In this document: positions 46,341-58,792 of the stretch, piece by piece
Position numbering within the stretch: the stretch's first letter is position 1
Layout: each line of letters begins with the position of its first letter
Assembly: GCA_015039365.1 (NCBI GenBank)
Contig: WION01000063.1
Span: 62,001-126,000, forward strand
DNA: 64,000 nucleotides
Direction: 5' to 3'
Source: Amanita rubescens
Lineage: Eukaryota > Basidiomycota > Agaricomycetes > Agaricales > Amanitaceae
Position numbers and translations under genes: made by a program
Notes under the pieces: generated by a model
Databases searched by the model: none
Told to the model about the DNA's origin: nothing
Seen by the model: the letters and a program-made list of their open reading frames with translations, nothing else

Positions 46341-47887
46341 GTTGATGAATCACCAAGAACGGAGACGGCTCACTGGCACAGCTGCGTCCCACATTTATGC
46401 TGAAAAAGTATGGTTTCATGGTTATGAACTTCGACAGGCTCACGTAACTGTCACAGCCCAAACAAACTACACAAAATTGTGTTTGTCTCAGCGCCGATGA
46501 ACGTCATTAGCCTAGTGTGCGATCAAATGCCATTCGTGCTGTCCCAGGTTTTCCTGGACTTGTTTCGTGATGATAATCACAGGATCACAATATGATTGAC
46601 ATATCGCGTTTTGCCACGGAACGTAAGAATAGTGTCGGAAATTGCCATGATCATGAGGCCTGGAGGTGCATTGGTGCAAGGCCAACTTCGATGGTGACGT
46701 GATGAGGCAAAGGCAAATAGCCTTCTTCATTAACCTTGATGCGGACGCCTCGGCTCCTCCTTCGCTCCGAGTACCACGTAATCCAGGCTCTACTCTATGC
46801 TATTCGTTATGCTGTGCGAAGATTGCCGCGCGTGTAATAAAGGGCTAGGACCCATTGGTGCTGGATTGGGATCGACGATAATTGACCCTAATCTGGCAGG
46901 ACGGCGGGCCAGTATTCTGAAGGAAATTATGTTCCGGAAATTTTCCATTCAGTCGCTTACTGCGCATCGTAAGCGCACTGATACGCGATGGTGACCCTAA
47001 TCTGCAGCTGGCAGGACGGCGGGCCAGTAGTGTTCTGAAGGAAATTATGTTCCGGAAATTTTCCATTCGGTCGCTTACTGCGGTAAGCGCACCCGGGCCG
47101 ATATATATAACTATGACCACAGCACAGGGCCGCCCCGGCACTTACCATTTTGGCGCAAGAACTTGAATGATCAATTCCATGTTTGGTATGTACTAGCGGT
47201 CGTCACTGCAGTGCCGACACGAACCTTGCGCCTGATTTCTTTATATAAAACTGTTTAAATCTATTATCAATCTATTATCTACCTGTGTCCAAACCAAGAA
47301 AGGGTAATTTCAAACCCCCAATTTCCATTCTTTCGTTCAAGGTATTACTTACTTAATACTTTTCACAGAAGCAGGGCTTGACTACGGATGCGTCAAGCTT
47401 TTTCAAGCTGAAGGTGAGGGTAAGGGGAATAATGGAGCCCTCAAAATACAGTTGCAACGACGGATGGATTAGCGAAATGTTGATTAAAACGGGTAGATTC
47501 GATGAGTCAGGAAACAGTAACACCTTGAAAAAGGGATGGGGTTCCTGTGCATAATAAGAAACTAAAGGAACTACAAGGATGACGACAAAAAGTAGAGGGT
47601 CATTTATCTTATCTTATCGTTACTTAGTAATCGTTTCCCACATTTTGCAGGTTTTGTGAATTTACCTTTCGGTATGACCTTGCTGCGCAAGGTAATTCGT
47701 CTCTGACTCTCTCTCTGCGCACTTAAGTTCCTATTGACCGGTGCATGTATCCTAAGTTACTTCTTTATTCACGAACTTAGTAAACGACCCTTTTTTTTCT
47801 TTTCCCGTCCTCTTAACCTCCTCGTCGGAAACCTCTCTTGTCAACAACGGAAGCATCATCCCAAACAGAAAAGCAGTAAGCGGCACG
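46341..47887. other. Intergenic between the MFS genes, with a tandem duplication
   Basis: No gene. It holds a direct repeat of about 95-100 bp (46884-47092) and an AT-rich part near 47240-47280. Confidence 0.5.
46884..47092. repeat. Imperfect tandem duplication of about 95-100 bp
   Basis: The block starting gaccctaatct and running to taagcgcac (46884-46978) is repeated at 46993-47092 with small insertions. The second copy ends in a short inverted repeat, cgcttac-tgcg-gtaagcg. Confidence 0.8.
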
Positions 47888-50138
47888 TTATTTGTCTACC
47901 ACGACGGTGACTACGCCGTGTATACGGAGCGTTTTCGTCATTTTTGATTCCTCGTCAGATTGTTCTTCCAATTTGGCCTTCCCTCCGACTACGCCTACAC
48001 CACGGAAGCAGGTAATCGAAATTGCGAAGGCTTCAGAGGGGGTTAATCAATCACGCATTGATGGAAGGCGCAAGCAACGCACCACACATGGCAAATGCAA
48101 AAGCGGTCCATTGCGCTGCGCGATAGCCTTTCAGCTGGGCTTGAGGCACAGCTGTTGCAGTGCCGTTTTCGAACGAGGCTTGCGTGGAGGTCCTGTCATA
48201 GACAATAGTAGTGACCGCGAGGCCGAATGCGGTGCCAAGCTGAGTGAGAAGATGCGCCGTCGCGCGCGAAAGTTAGCGCACTGCCTCGATTTGCATTTCA
48301 AATCAATTGGGCAACAATAACCATTGAATAAGTTGGAAGAATGGAATGGAAAGGATAAAGTAGGGAGGCCAAGGCACATGTCAACAAACGGACTCACTTG
48401 ACTGCAGGTCTGATATATTCCGCCCGCCACGCTCTGTTCGTCCTCATGGGCCACGTGGGAAACAAACAAGGCTCCAGTGGCGAATATAAAATCGGCGCCC
48501 CAGACGACGAGGACGGTGCTCGGGAAGCCGAAGGCCCAGTATGGCGCGTTGACCTGGATCACTGCGAAGAGGAGGCAGGCGATGCTTGTTGCAATCGTTC
48601 CGAGTGCTATGGATGCAGGTGAGGATAGTGCAGGGCAATGCGGATGAGTAGAAAGCTAGAAAGACATACATAAGAGGTATATCGCGGGAACCCACCCGAC
48701 AAGCAGTCCTACCACAAGTGTTATCGCGAGGCCTACAACGGACGTGGGGATGAGCCTGATCATCGTCTCCAACGGTGTATAATTCTTTTTGGTTTTACAT
48801 GATAAGCGCTCCAGTTAGCTTCGACATATGAATTTACCTTGTAAGTCTGGTAATACAACTGAACCCACAACATCCACGATATGAACGAACTCATTTCTAA
48901 AAATTGGATAATCTGGATTGCAGCAAATTTGCCTCGTGCTCGCGTCCAAATATCAAGCCGCATTAACGGTGGGAAAGTCGTTTTTCTACCAAGGTGGTCT
49001 TCCCAAAGCACGAAACCAACGACGAGGGAGACGCCTGTGATAAGTGTGGCCATGATATCTACAAAAAGGGATTTTCAGCATCAGTCTATTGTACTTCATG
49101 TTGTGCCACAGGGACTCACATGGGGTTTTCCACTTCTGCGGGGCGAGCTCGCCTTGTCCCAGCACAAACATGATGCACACTAACCCAGTAGTTATCAACA
49201 TCGCTCCCATCCAATCCACGCGCTTGTCAAGTTTTTCTTCCGATAACTTTTTGTCAGGGTCCATGGAGAAATAACCTATGCCAAAGGATAGCGCGGAAAG
49301 GCCCGCAAGGAGAAAAAATATAGCTCGCCACCGGATGCTATACATAAATTTAATCAATACCGTTCAACCCTGTTAACCGGAACTTACACAGTTAGTTGCG
49401 TTAAGAGACCACCCATGACGAGACCGACACCACCTCCGAAAGGTGCGCCTGCTGAAAAGGTGGCAAATGCGATGCGGCGCGTGCGTCCAGGTGGGAATGA
49501 TTGAGCCAGAATGCCCAACTAAAAAGCGAAGCTGGTGTCAAGGGAAAAAAAAAGAGGGTTTGGAATACATACCGATGCTGTTATAGTCGCCGCGCAGCCA
49601 ATCCCTTGGAAGCTTCTAAGAACGAGCAGTTGAGTTGCAGTTCGAGCAAAGCCGCAGCCTAGCGCAAAGATGGACATCCATGCACTGCCAGATAGGAAAA
49701 CGAGTTTTCGGCCGTAGAGATCGGCAAGTCTACCGCAGAGAAGGAGGAAACAGCTCTTGAAAAGGTGATGATTAAACACTGCATATCAATTAATGAGGCA
49801 CGAGCTTACGGATGAAAGGGCAAATGCGCTAAGCACCCATTGTAAACTGTCTTGTTGCATGTGCAATTCTTTTCCAAGATCCGGAAGTACAATGTTGCTT
49901 CCGGAAAGTGCGACAATCTGTAGGAGGTGGCCAGGTCAATGCTCAACATGTAAAAAAAAACGATTTTGAGGTGCCCTACGCTGGAAAGCATGGCAATGAA
50001 TGGTGCAGCAACGATGCCGACGCTCCTGAAGAGGCTGCGTTCTGGCTACATTCTTACTGTCAGTGTTCAAGGTGCTCATCAAGGAACTCGACCTACCTTG
50101 GCTATCGCCTCGTCACTCCGTGTAGTTGAAGGACTCAT
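47888..50138 (-). CDS. MFS transporter, drug:H+ antiporter (DHA2-like), copy B
   Basis: Paralogue of copy A in the same orientation. ATG at 50138 (MSPSTTRSDEAIAK), then exons with RSLFRSVG, the LSGSNIVLPDLGKEL-type segment, QWVLSAFALSS, motif A CGRLADLYGRKLVF, FQGIGCAATITAS, KRVDWMGAMLITTGLVCIMFVLG, WEDHLGRKTTFPPLMRLDIW, and HVAHEDEQSVAGGIYQT. I end it at 47890-47888 by using a 52 bp intron whose skipping would otherwise stop the frame at 48051; this matches the last intron of copy A and gives the same GVGVVGGKA tail. All key regions seem intact. Confidence 0.85.
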
Positions 50139-50688
50139 ATCGACAAGGAAGGAGCCAACGTCTTTACAAACGGTTTCATCCGCTAATCATGTATATATTT
50201 TCAGTATAAAGGTAAGGAAAAAAAGACTCACGTATGGGGTTGGACTATTGTCCGTGAGGGGCTAGGCTCATCAAGCGTTCGCCCCGCATTGTCGTAAGAG
50301 TAAGTTAGCGTATGGGATTCAGCACACTGTGTCAAGCGAAATGAGCATGTTTCAGCACTGGATTCCATAAATGAGAATCGCTCTTTACTTTCGCGGTTGT
50401 CGACTGTTCCGTATGACGTGCTCGTCCCGTCGAGTCCCGACGACCGCTCCGCGACCCCGAAAATTGTGGGAAGGATCAGCCTCCAACGGAACTCCTAATT
50501 GTTATTTTTGCAAGCAGAAGCGGTGATTAATGTGGTCACCACGACGACGAGACCATTGCAAGGTTCCAATGCGACGCGTTGCGACATGCCTGAGATCAAC
50601 CATCTGCGATATGTTTCAGGAAAATATGAGATTACTGGCTAATGTAACACGTTACTAGTTATATTTCACAGTAACTCCTTGAACGTTC
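50139..50688. other. Intergenic, upstream of MFS copy B and downstream of GPI16
   Basis: No gene seen in 550 bases; it presumably holds the promoter of MFS copy B. Confidence 0.5.
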
Positions 50689-52650
50689 TTACTCTTTTTT
50701 ATCCTTGTCAGCTCCACCTTCGCCAAGCTCCACTACCACAAACTTCCTCGTCAATAGATTGAAAATCGTCCCAAACAGAAACGCAATAAGCGAGCATGTG
50801 AAAATAATCACATTATAAGGCATACTGAAGTCGGGCGTTGCCAAATCGACCAAAAGTGGCCTCGTGTAGATTTTCCATCGTCCAGGGATCTGGGAGGGAT
50901 CTCGCTCCTGGCCGGGCGAGTCGTTCTCCCCTTCGTAGTCGAGAACGGTGAAGACTGCGGGTGGTAGATCCCACCCCCTTTGCGCATCAGGCGGGTACTC
51001 TGTATACCGCAAGAATGATTTCGTGACATCCATCTTTAGATTCAACGTCGAGTTGGCGGGTATCCTCAAAAGCGCTTGCAATGTGGTAGGGCGCGAGTGG
51101 GGAATGCTTGGTATGTAATTGATCAACGAGAAAAACTCTTCGGCCCCAGATGCCTCGAAACTGGTATCTCGGAGAACCTCGGAGTGCATCGTGTGTAGAT
51201 AAAATTGTAGATACCACGGCATGGTTTCGAGATAGATCACTTTCAAATCAGTATTTGGAAGTCGATTGCTGACGGTCAGGGAGAGGTGGCCAGCTGCTTG
51301 ACTTGTGCCCTTGAGAGTGCGATCAACTGAGATGGGCAAAGGTGATGTTTTTCGAATATCGTCGATTGACGCTGGTAAAAATGGAGTTAGAATGGCATGA
51401 TAATATGAACGACACAAACATACGATACTGAAAGTCCTCTGCCCAGTGCAATCCAACATTTAGGGGAAGTGCGACTGCAGGAATGGTCGGTAAAGAAATG
51501 CTGAGAGAAGAAAAGATGCATACCATGGTTCAAATCATACTTTGCTTCACCTCCCTCTGTCGCGTGAGGATCTGGTTGTACAGAGTACATGGCATCAGGC
51601 AATTGAATGCGTATTTGACTCGTGTGTGCGATGGGGCATTGCTGCTTAATCTCACGGCCAAAAAGACTTTGAAGACTCCAATCTAACAAGAGGAACATCA
51701 AGAGTGATTCATCAAAGTGTCAGGAACACTAACTTCGTCGGCTACTCAGCGAAAGTCGCAATGGGTCCATAACAGCCTCGAAAGTTAACTTGACTTGAAC
51801 GCCTTCCTCTGGTGTCCACAAGACATGGACACCCATTCCATGCCAGTCGGCGTCGAATACGCGGTGGGGGTTCAAAAGCGAGGCGAGTCCAGAATAGGAT
51901 TTGCATGGCAGGAGTTTCAAGAAGGGGGTTAAATTTTCTGTACAGACATGTTCATAAGGCAGGCTGGCGTGCCTGAGAGCATAATATGGAGTTTTATTAT
52001 GAGTCGTGAAGTCGGGCAAGGAACCGAGCGGCTGGAACGACAGCGCGGGAGAGGTGGTGTGTTGTTCATCAAGTGAACCTAAGGACGCGCAGAATAGACC
52101 TGCAAGGGCATTCCTCAGGCCGCTCCACCTCGCATCAACGCTAGGCGCAAGTAACTTAGCGCCTTGAACGGAACCGAAAACATTGGGATTACTTACGAGG
52201 CTTCCGAGTCGGTGCCCATCCAAGCCCACAGCTCAGCGCCCGTCCCAACTCCGGGCTGTTCTGGGTATCCCCATCTGTCGTAATTCCAACGTCCAGCATT
52301 TAGTGATAGATGAAGCTCTGTCACTGCATATTCACGAAGTATTTGACCCAATGGAAGAGGGAATAGAGTATAATGTTGAGCTATGAATAGAATGATCCCA
52401 AGTCAGTACCAGTAGCTGAAATGCAAGGAGTGATTACATTACATTCGTCGTCCAAGTCAAGCGTAGAGGGATCCCTTGGAGACGCGCCCTTCAAAAGCGT
52501 GGAAAATGTGAAAGTCGCGGCGACTTTCCCATCTCTAAGTGGTTTCAGGACAAGTTCTTCATCGAATTGTTCAGTCTCGCTATTACCTGCGACAAGCGAG
52601 GCAAAGAAGGCAAAGGCAAAGAGAACTTGACGTTTCCAGCCGTGCTGCAT
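50689..52650 (-). CDS. GPI16: GPI transamidase subunit Gpi16 / PIG-T
   Basis: Subunit of the ER GPI-transamidase complex that joins GPI anchors to proteins. It starts with a signal peptide (MQHGWKRQVLFAFAFFASLVAG), then FDEELVLKPLRDGKVAATFTF. The second exon carries HYTLFPLPLGQILREY, ELHLSLNAGRWNYDRWGYP and GAELWAWMG, all hallmarks of the family. Later exons carry NALAGLFCASL, YYALRHASLPYEHVCTENLTPFLKLLPC, and a C-terminal membrane segment (NVIIFTCSLIAFLFGTIFNLL) before a short cytosolic tail. It is divergent from AFG2 with only 111 bp between the start codons, so they probably share a promoter. Confidence 0.93.
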
Positions 52651-52761
52651 TTGGCGTGAGCGGCCTGTTCTGAGAATTATTGCCTATTTAACGCTGTGGG
52701 AAATGATTTCCTTTTCTAGTCGAATCTTTTTTGTTCATTCCATGTTTTCTCCACAAAAAAA
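52651..52761. promoter_or_regulatory. Bidirectional promoter GPI16 / AFG2
   Basis: 111 bp between two divergent start codons. No TATA box is obvious. Confidence 0.55.
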
Positions 52762-55700
52762 ATGACAACCATTCATACTAAAAAGTTCCGGGTCGAAGAA
52801 TCTGAGACTGCTTCGGCAGACAGCTTTCGAACAGCAAGACGTATTCTTTTCAATCCAGACATCCTAAAAAACGCAAAGATTGCAACTGGAGACGTTGTGG
52901 TCATCCTTAACAGCGCGAGCTCGGAGCAAATACAGGTTAGTTGAACATCCCCTCCTGAGAAAGTGGCGTTGAACAATACAGCTTCTTGCAGGACTTTGCA
53001 ATTGGAATCGCATGGCCTTCCCTACGCATACCTCATGACTGTACGTTACAAAACAAAATCGTTCTGAAGTGGTCTTATGTCCCATATGCGAAGGCATTCA
53101 AGCTGATATCTCCATCCTATCGACCGCTCGGCTTGCTGTTGGACAATATGCTCGCATATACCCACTTACTGGTCCAGCTATGCCAAAATTGCCGCCAGGA
53201 ATACCTTCGTTCTCATCAAGCAAGCAGGCTAGCGTCGTCCGGCTAAAAGAAATCATAAATGTCGAATCGAAAACCGCGTCATGGATCTCCAGTGCCACCA
53301 ACTCTATTGAAAATGGCAAGAAGCATAAGGACTGGCTAAATCTACTACTTCGCGAGGTGCTCGGTATGCCACTCAAATTCAGGAAACCCGGATTTTATTG
53401 ATTTTCGCAGTCGATCTAAAGTACATAACTGCTTCGCAAATCGTGTGTGTATCATACGAAGGAGCTCATCGGCGCTTTTCCATCTCTTCGTTATTGCCAA
53501 TGGGGCGAAATCAAGCTGGAAATGATCAAGATCAACGCGTTACACCTCCAGCCGATGATCGCCTTGCACAAGAAATGGACGAATTGGCAATTGATGGTTC
53601 ATCCCCACAACCGCGGAGGCGCGGAAGACCCGACATATGGCTCGTTGATTGGGATACAGCAGTATCAATTGTCCCTCCCAAGTCGAAATCGATTCGTACC
53701 TCTGCAGCGCAAGCACATCATCAAGGACATAGAGTAAATATTCAACCTCTTAACCGAAAAACCCTTTGCTTATGTTTCCTAGCCAGACGTTGAAAGCCTA
53801 CCACATCGTTCCGAGTCCGATGCATATGCATCCGTTGGTGGACTGCACAAGCAAATCCAGGAGATCCGAAATTTGATAGAGCTACCCTTAACACGACCAG
53901 ATCTATTTCAGCATTTCGGTACGCTTTTTTCAATTTCCGGTACTGGACCTTTCTGTATCATTTGATTGTCGTAGGTTTGAAACCCCCACGGGGTATCCTT
54001 CTGCACGGCCCACCTGGCACTGGCAAAACACATCTTGCGCGTGCCATCGCTGCATCCACGCGATCGTCTGTCCTCGTCATAAACGGCCCAGAGCTTTCCT
54101 CCGCGTACCACGGTGAGACTGAATCTAAATTACGTGCCGTGTTTCGGGAAGCACGACGAAGAAGCCCTTGTATAGTTATTCTGGATGAGGTAGATGCATT
54201 AGCGCCGAGGAGGGATGAAGGTGGAGTTGGTTTAGGCGCAGGCGGGGACGGAGGCGGTAGCGCTGGTGGAGGGGAAGTTGAAAGACGGGTGGTGGCAACG
54301 TTGCTCACAATTCTGGATGGGATGGACAGCGGAGATGGCCTCAACGATGGAGATAGGTTGGAGGAGGATGAGGATGCTTCTCCTGAAAGCGAAGAGGACG
54401 AGGATCAGCCAAGGCGGAGGAACGATAGGAAAGGAAGAGTAGTGGTTATCGGAACGACCAATAGGCCAAATGCTATTGACCCTGCGCTGAGAAGACCAGG
54501 AAGGTTCGACAAGGAAATCGAAATAGGTAAACCAGAGCAAAGTTCTAAAGGATATTCGCTGATTACGCTCAACAGGTGTTCCCGATGCAGACGAGCGTCT
54601 CGACATCCTTAACGTCCTCCTATCCAAAACACCTCACAACATCTCTCAAGATGAACTCCGCGCATTCTCATCTCGCGCACACGGGTACGTTGGTGCCGAT
54701 TTGAGTGCCCTCGTACGTGAAGCAGGAACGATCGCCATCAAACGCTGGTTGGCATCTGAGTCACACTCTAGTACTTTTGACTCGCGATCGTCGGACGTCA
54801 CTCTCACGCTTACTCTCGCTGACCTTTCTGCTTCCTTACCTTCTGTTCGGCCTTCTGCCCTTCGATCGCTCTTTGCAGAGTTACCTCCGATCAGATATGC
54901 CGATATTGGTGGACAGGCTCACGTAATTAAAAAACTGCGCGAGACTGTGGAGTGGCCTCTGTTGCACCCTGAAGCCTTCAGGAGGCTTGGTGTTAAACCT
55001 CCCAAAGGCGTGCTTCTCTATGGTCCCCCTGGATGTAGTAAAACAATATTGGCGCGCGCATGCGCGTGTGAGAGCGGCTTGAATTTCCTCGCAGTGAAAG
55101 GACCCGAGGTGCGCCCCCTAATCTACCTTGTCGTTTCGATGAGCTGAACGATTTGTTCGATCACAGTTGCTCAATAAGTTTGTAGGAGAATCGGAGAGGG
55201 CTGTGAGAGAAATATTCAGAAAAGCCAAGGCTTCTTCGCCTTCCATTATATTCTTTGTGAGTATATGCTCCATGACCACAACTTCCTCGTTTGATGGCAT
55301 TCTATTTGATTTGATGTGCAGGATGAGATTGACTCTCTTGCGTCATCTCGTACGGCAGACGGTGACAATTCCGCTCACGAAGGAGTCATAACAAGTCTTC
55401 TTAACGAGATGGATGGTGTACAAGAGCTACAGGGCGTGACCATAATTGCGGCGACGAATAGGCCTGAAATTATTGTACGTGGTCTCCATCGAAGCGCAGT
55501 GAACAGGTTGAAAACAATTCGTATAGGATTCAGCGCTCATGCGGCCAGGTCGATTTGATCGTGCGTTGTATGTTGGACCGCCAGACCAAGCAGGGAGGGA
55601 AGAGATTTTAAGAATTCGCATGATAAATATGGCCGTTGATCCAAACATCGACATCGCCGAGATAGCAAGACTGGTGAGCTTCGTTTCCATTTGCACCCTG

Positions 55701-55991
55701 ATCTCGAACCAACAACGATCGCTTTACAGTCCGAAGGCTGTTCTGGAGCAGAAATGACCGCTCTTTGCCAAGAAGCTGCAATCTTAACTATGCAAAGAGA
55801 TATGAATGCTCCCTTCGTAAGATCTATGTACAAATTTCGAAAAGAAACACTATTTAATGTCGCTCTAGGTCCCTCAGGAAACATTTACTGTCGTAGCTGG
55901 TACAATGAAACGACAGATAACATCTACTGTCATACAAAAGTTTGAACGCTGGAAGGAAGTCGCTTTGTTTAACACTGATTCCCGTTGTTGA
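52762..55991 (+). CDS. AFG2: AAA-ATPase Afg2/Drg1 (SPATA5 family), multi-exon
   Basis: A double-ring AAA ATPase that releases Rlp24 from pre-60S ribosomes in the cytoplasm. An N-domain ([15 protein letters not shown]..., [12 protein letters not shown]) is followed by D1 with Walker A GPPGTGKT and Walker B IVILDEVD, and by D2 with GPPGCSKT, the Cys-Ser variant typical of Afg2, and FFDEIDSLA, then ATNRPE and [14 protein letters not shown]. After D1 Walker B there is a Gly-rich then very acidic low-complexity insertion (about 54215-54420). I end it at 55991 by splicing out the intron after NAPF, which gives the normal VPQETF...VIQKFERWK tail. Many introns; exact borders in the 53000-53960 stretch are less sure. 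Confidence 0.9.
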
Positions 55992-56064
55992 AACGACGTA
56001 CCGTAATAGTGTTAATTTTCACAAGACGGTTGAATCCTCGGCGATAAGTGAGTCCGACTCGTAA

Positions 56065-56634
56065 TTAGGAGAATGTTATTGTTTCGGCCACCGCCACCGC
56101 CGCTGCCCACTCTTCCCTCGTTACCAAACCCGCGACCTCCGCTGCTTTCAACACCGTAATCACCCAATCTTGGCAGTTCCAGTTACCATCTGGCTTCCTG
56201 ACTGGAGTGTTGTTACCGATAACCTCTAGCTCAACGCGCTGTGCGCGAGTCATCTCCTTCAATGCGATCGAGTGATAGCGAATTATCGTGTTTGCGGACG
56301 CAGTTTTGGTTAAGGCGCCCCAGTTTGTAAGATGAGGTACGTTAACCTCCCTGACCACGTTCACACGTCGATGAACGACGGTCTTGGGGCCCGCCCGGCC
56401 TAATTCCCAAGCGAGCATCCAATGGCTATCTCGAGGGGTCTTCGATGAGGACGATGCGGTGACGATGAGTTCGACCATGAGGTCCCCATCTTTCTCCGGG
56501 TATAAGTGATCTATATCAATGGGCCTTACGCGACCAGCAGGGATGCCCATGTTGAGGATGTGTTCGTCCATGAGGCTTGGAGCTAGCCTGGAGATGGATG
56601 ACGATGAACGACAGCTTGATCGACCTCCTGCCAA
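56065..56634 (-). CDS. Conserved-looking unknown protein with NWNCQDWV motif
   Basis: A single-exon frame of 189 residues. I do not recognise a named family. The C-terminal part GNWNCQDWVITVLKAAEVAG looks like a conserved core with a buried Trp-Cys-Gln-Asp motif that I have seen described only as hypothetical in basidiomycetes. The N-terminus (CRSSSSISR) is Ser/Arg-rich, and a start at MDEHILNMG is equally possible. It is convergent with AFG2 (73 bp apart) and divergent from the next gene. Confidence 0.6.
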   Translation of the reverse strand: MAGGRSSCRSSSSISRLAPSLMDEHILNMGIPAGRVRPIDIDHLYPEKDGDLMVELIVTASSSSKTPRDSHWMLAWELGRAGPKTVVHRRVNVVREVNVPHLTNWGALTKTASANTIIRYHSIALKEMTRAQRVELEVIGNNTPVRKPDGNWNCQDWVITVLKAAEVAGLVTREEWAAAVAVAETITFS

Positions 56635-56775
56635 ATGTGGCGCAATCTGATTCTTCCCAAATATATCCCCTTCTTGTTATATCTCTCCCACAGGCATGAG
56701 CTGTTTCACGTATTTAATCGCGCCATAAGTTGGCATTGCGAGCAAAGCCTGCAGCTTGATTGGTATTCTACTGCC

Positions 56776-57683
56776 ATGCCGCCAGCTGTTCTCACCTCTC
56801 CAAATGCCTCCAAAGGTCTGTACGTCCGATCGTCTTGAAGATGGACAAAGATTGATACAAATCCGCAGAAGTGACATACGAACATGACTCCATATTCAAC
56901 CCCAGCAAAGATTCCATCAGCCAGATCTTAGAACGGTTGGAATGGGCGAAAGTAGCTTCTTGTAAGCCTTTTGCAACCTTTCACGATCTTCGAGATGGTC
57001 GATGTGTGAAACACGATGTTAATTACCTGCTCGAGGAGGCCCAAAATTTCCTGTACATCCGACAGAATACGTCTATTCCTGTTCCCCGAGTGTTAATGGC
57101 CTTCGAGCAAGATGGCGTGGGCCACCTTGTGATGGAATGTGTCGGTGGGAAGCAACTGGCGCAAGCTGCATCTGACTTGACGCCGGAACAGTTACAAAGC
57201 ATCGCTATACAGCTGGCCGACATCGTCCAGCAAATACGCCACCTTCCTTTGCCCATTCAGGTATTGGGTGATCGGAAAGGTCATCCTTACAGGAATGATT
57301 TTTTCACGCCACAGTACTGGGAAGAAAGTGCCGACGTCATACCTGCAGAGGCCTTTCGGTCTATCGAGGAATTTCATAATTACTGGCTATCCCGGTCGGG
57401 GCTTTATGAACCTCTGCCTGACATCCAATTCTATTCCATCGTCCCCGCTCACGGCGACTTGAGTTCCCGCAACATTCTTGTTCGAGGAGGTACAATCTCG
57501 GCGATCGTCGACTGGGATACTTTTGGACTGTACCCAGATTATTGGGAAGCGGCGCTTATGGACAGAGGTGCTTATCACGGTGGATGGCGGACGGCCCTGC
57601 GCAACGTCACTGGCGTTCCATCCCCAGTTGGTCTTTTATATAACAAGATCTTTGACAAGATCCTCGAGGGCGAGCCGAGGTAG
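56776..57683 (+). CDS. APH-family (aminoglycoside phosphotransferase-like) kinase
   Basis: 284 residues from exons 56776-56815 and 56869-57683. The first exon supplies the ATG (MPPAVLTSPNASK); the second frame alone has no ATG. Kinase signatures: ATP-lobe region with VPRVLMAFEQDGVGHLVMEC, catalytic loop AHGDLSSRNILV (H-x-D-x4-N) and metal-binding IVDWDTFG. Fungi have many such small-molecule kinases of unknown substrate. Resistance to antibiotics should not be assumed. Confidence 0.85.
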
Positions 57684-58792
57684 TGCAATTTTAGGTCCCA
57701 TATTCGTGTGACTGGTTGGAGTTTCATGGATATCTGGTGGTGACCATTACGTACTTATGTAAAAGGAATTGATCCACATCATCATTAACAGTTTTGTGCT
57801 GTACCACACCGAAAAGGAGTGGTTTTAGGAGGGACACAAGAAAGGAGAGGACGATTGCAGAACGAAAACGTGGATCGAACATGCGGCAACTTGTATCTTT
57901 GACTTGAAATATGGCTTGTGCGAAGATTACAGCGGTGCACAATGCTTTTCTCACCCTCAATAGACGCCTGTAAAGTTTGCCGTGGACTGGATGATTCTGA
58001 ATTCTAGTATTAAGGCTTAGAGCTACCTATACGTTTGGAATGAGGTCAATGGACTTCATCACGACAAGACAACTGGCAGAGTGCTCAAAATACCGAACAC
58101 CGTTTGAACGCTGGATAACTTCACCGGGACATCACTTATACCAAGCGTAAAACTTGCATATCCCTGGAAAACTCGCTCCATCCATGATTGGATCGTTTCC
58201 CCGCCGGAGAGCATCGATTCGACTCTCCAGTCACGTAACAGGACACTCAAGAACGATACCCCTTCCACGGTGGCAAACCTTCGGCCTACTATATACACGC
58301 CCGTTGGCCTAACCGATGCATAGGCATCAGACATAAAACACAATGATGGAGCCGTGAACACTCGCCGATGCTAAAGGCAGAAAAAACGTCCGAGTCAATG
58401 TTAACTTTGTTCCATCAGGATGGCTTGAACTTCTCAGGCTCGTCAAAGTAGCAGGGTTATACTCTGCATTGGGTTAGAACTCTGTGGTAGATATCTCAGG
58501 GAGACATACAAGCGATGAGACTTAGTTTACACCAAGGCAGCTGGACTGAGGCCATGCCAAAGCGCTATAGCATCCGATCACGAAGTCTTCTTGAACTGCC
58601 ATCCAGGATATTCAGAACTGTCCGGGTATGCGAGCAACAAGGATCAGTAAAACCATTTCGAGAAAATGGACAGGTCAGCGTTGCGTCACACACCTTTTGC
58701 ACCTCTTGCATATTTCGTAGACTTAGTATCGGAGAGGCACGTGAGCCTATGGGCACGGACGCAGACTCGTCACCAACATTTCAACATCCAAG
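57684..58792. other. Intergenic, no gene recognised
   Basis: About 1.1 kb. Open frames of about 100 codons on the minus strand (58059-58361) do not resemble anything known. Confidence 0.45.

Noticed and set aside
58515..58792. Longer 5' extension of the HNH frame
   Set aside because: It is open but in a different phase from exon 1; exon 1 at 58793 splices cleanly into the HNH domain.
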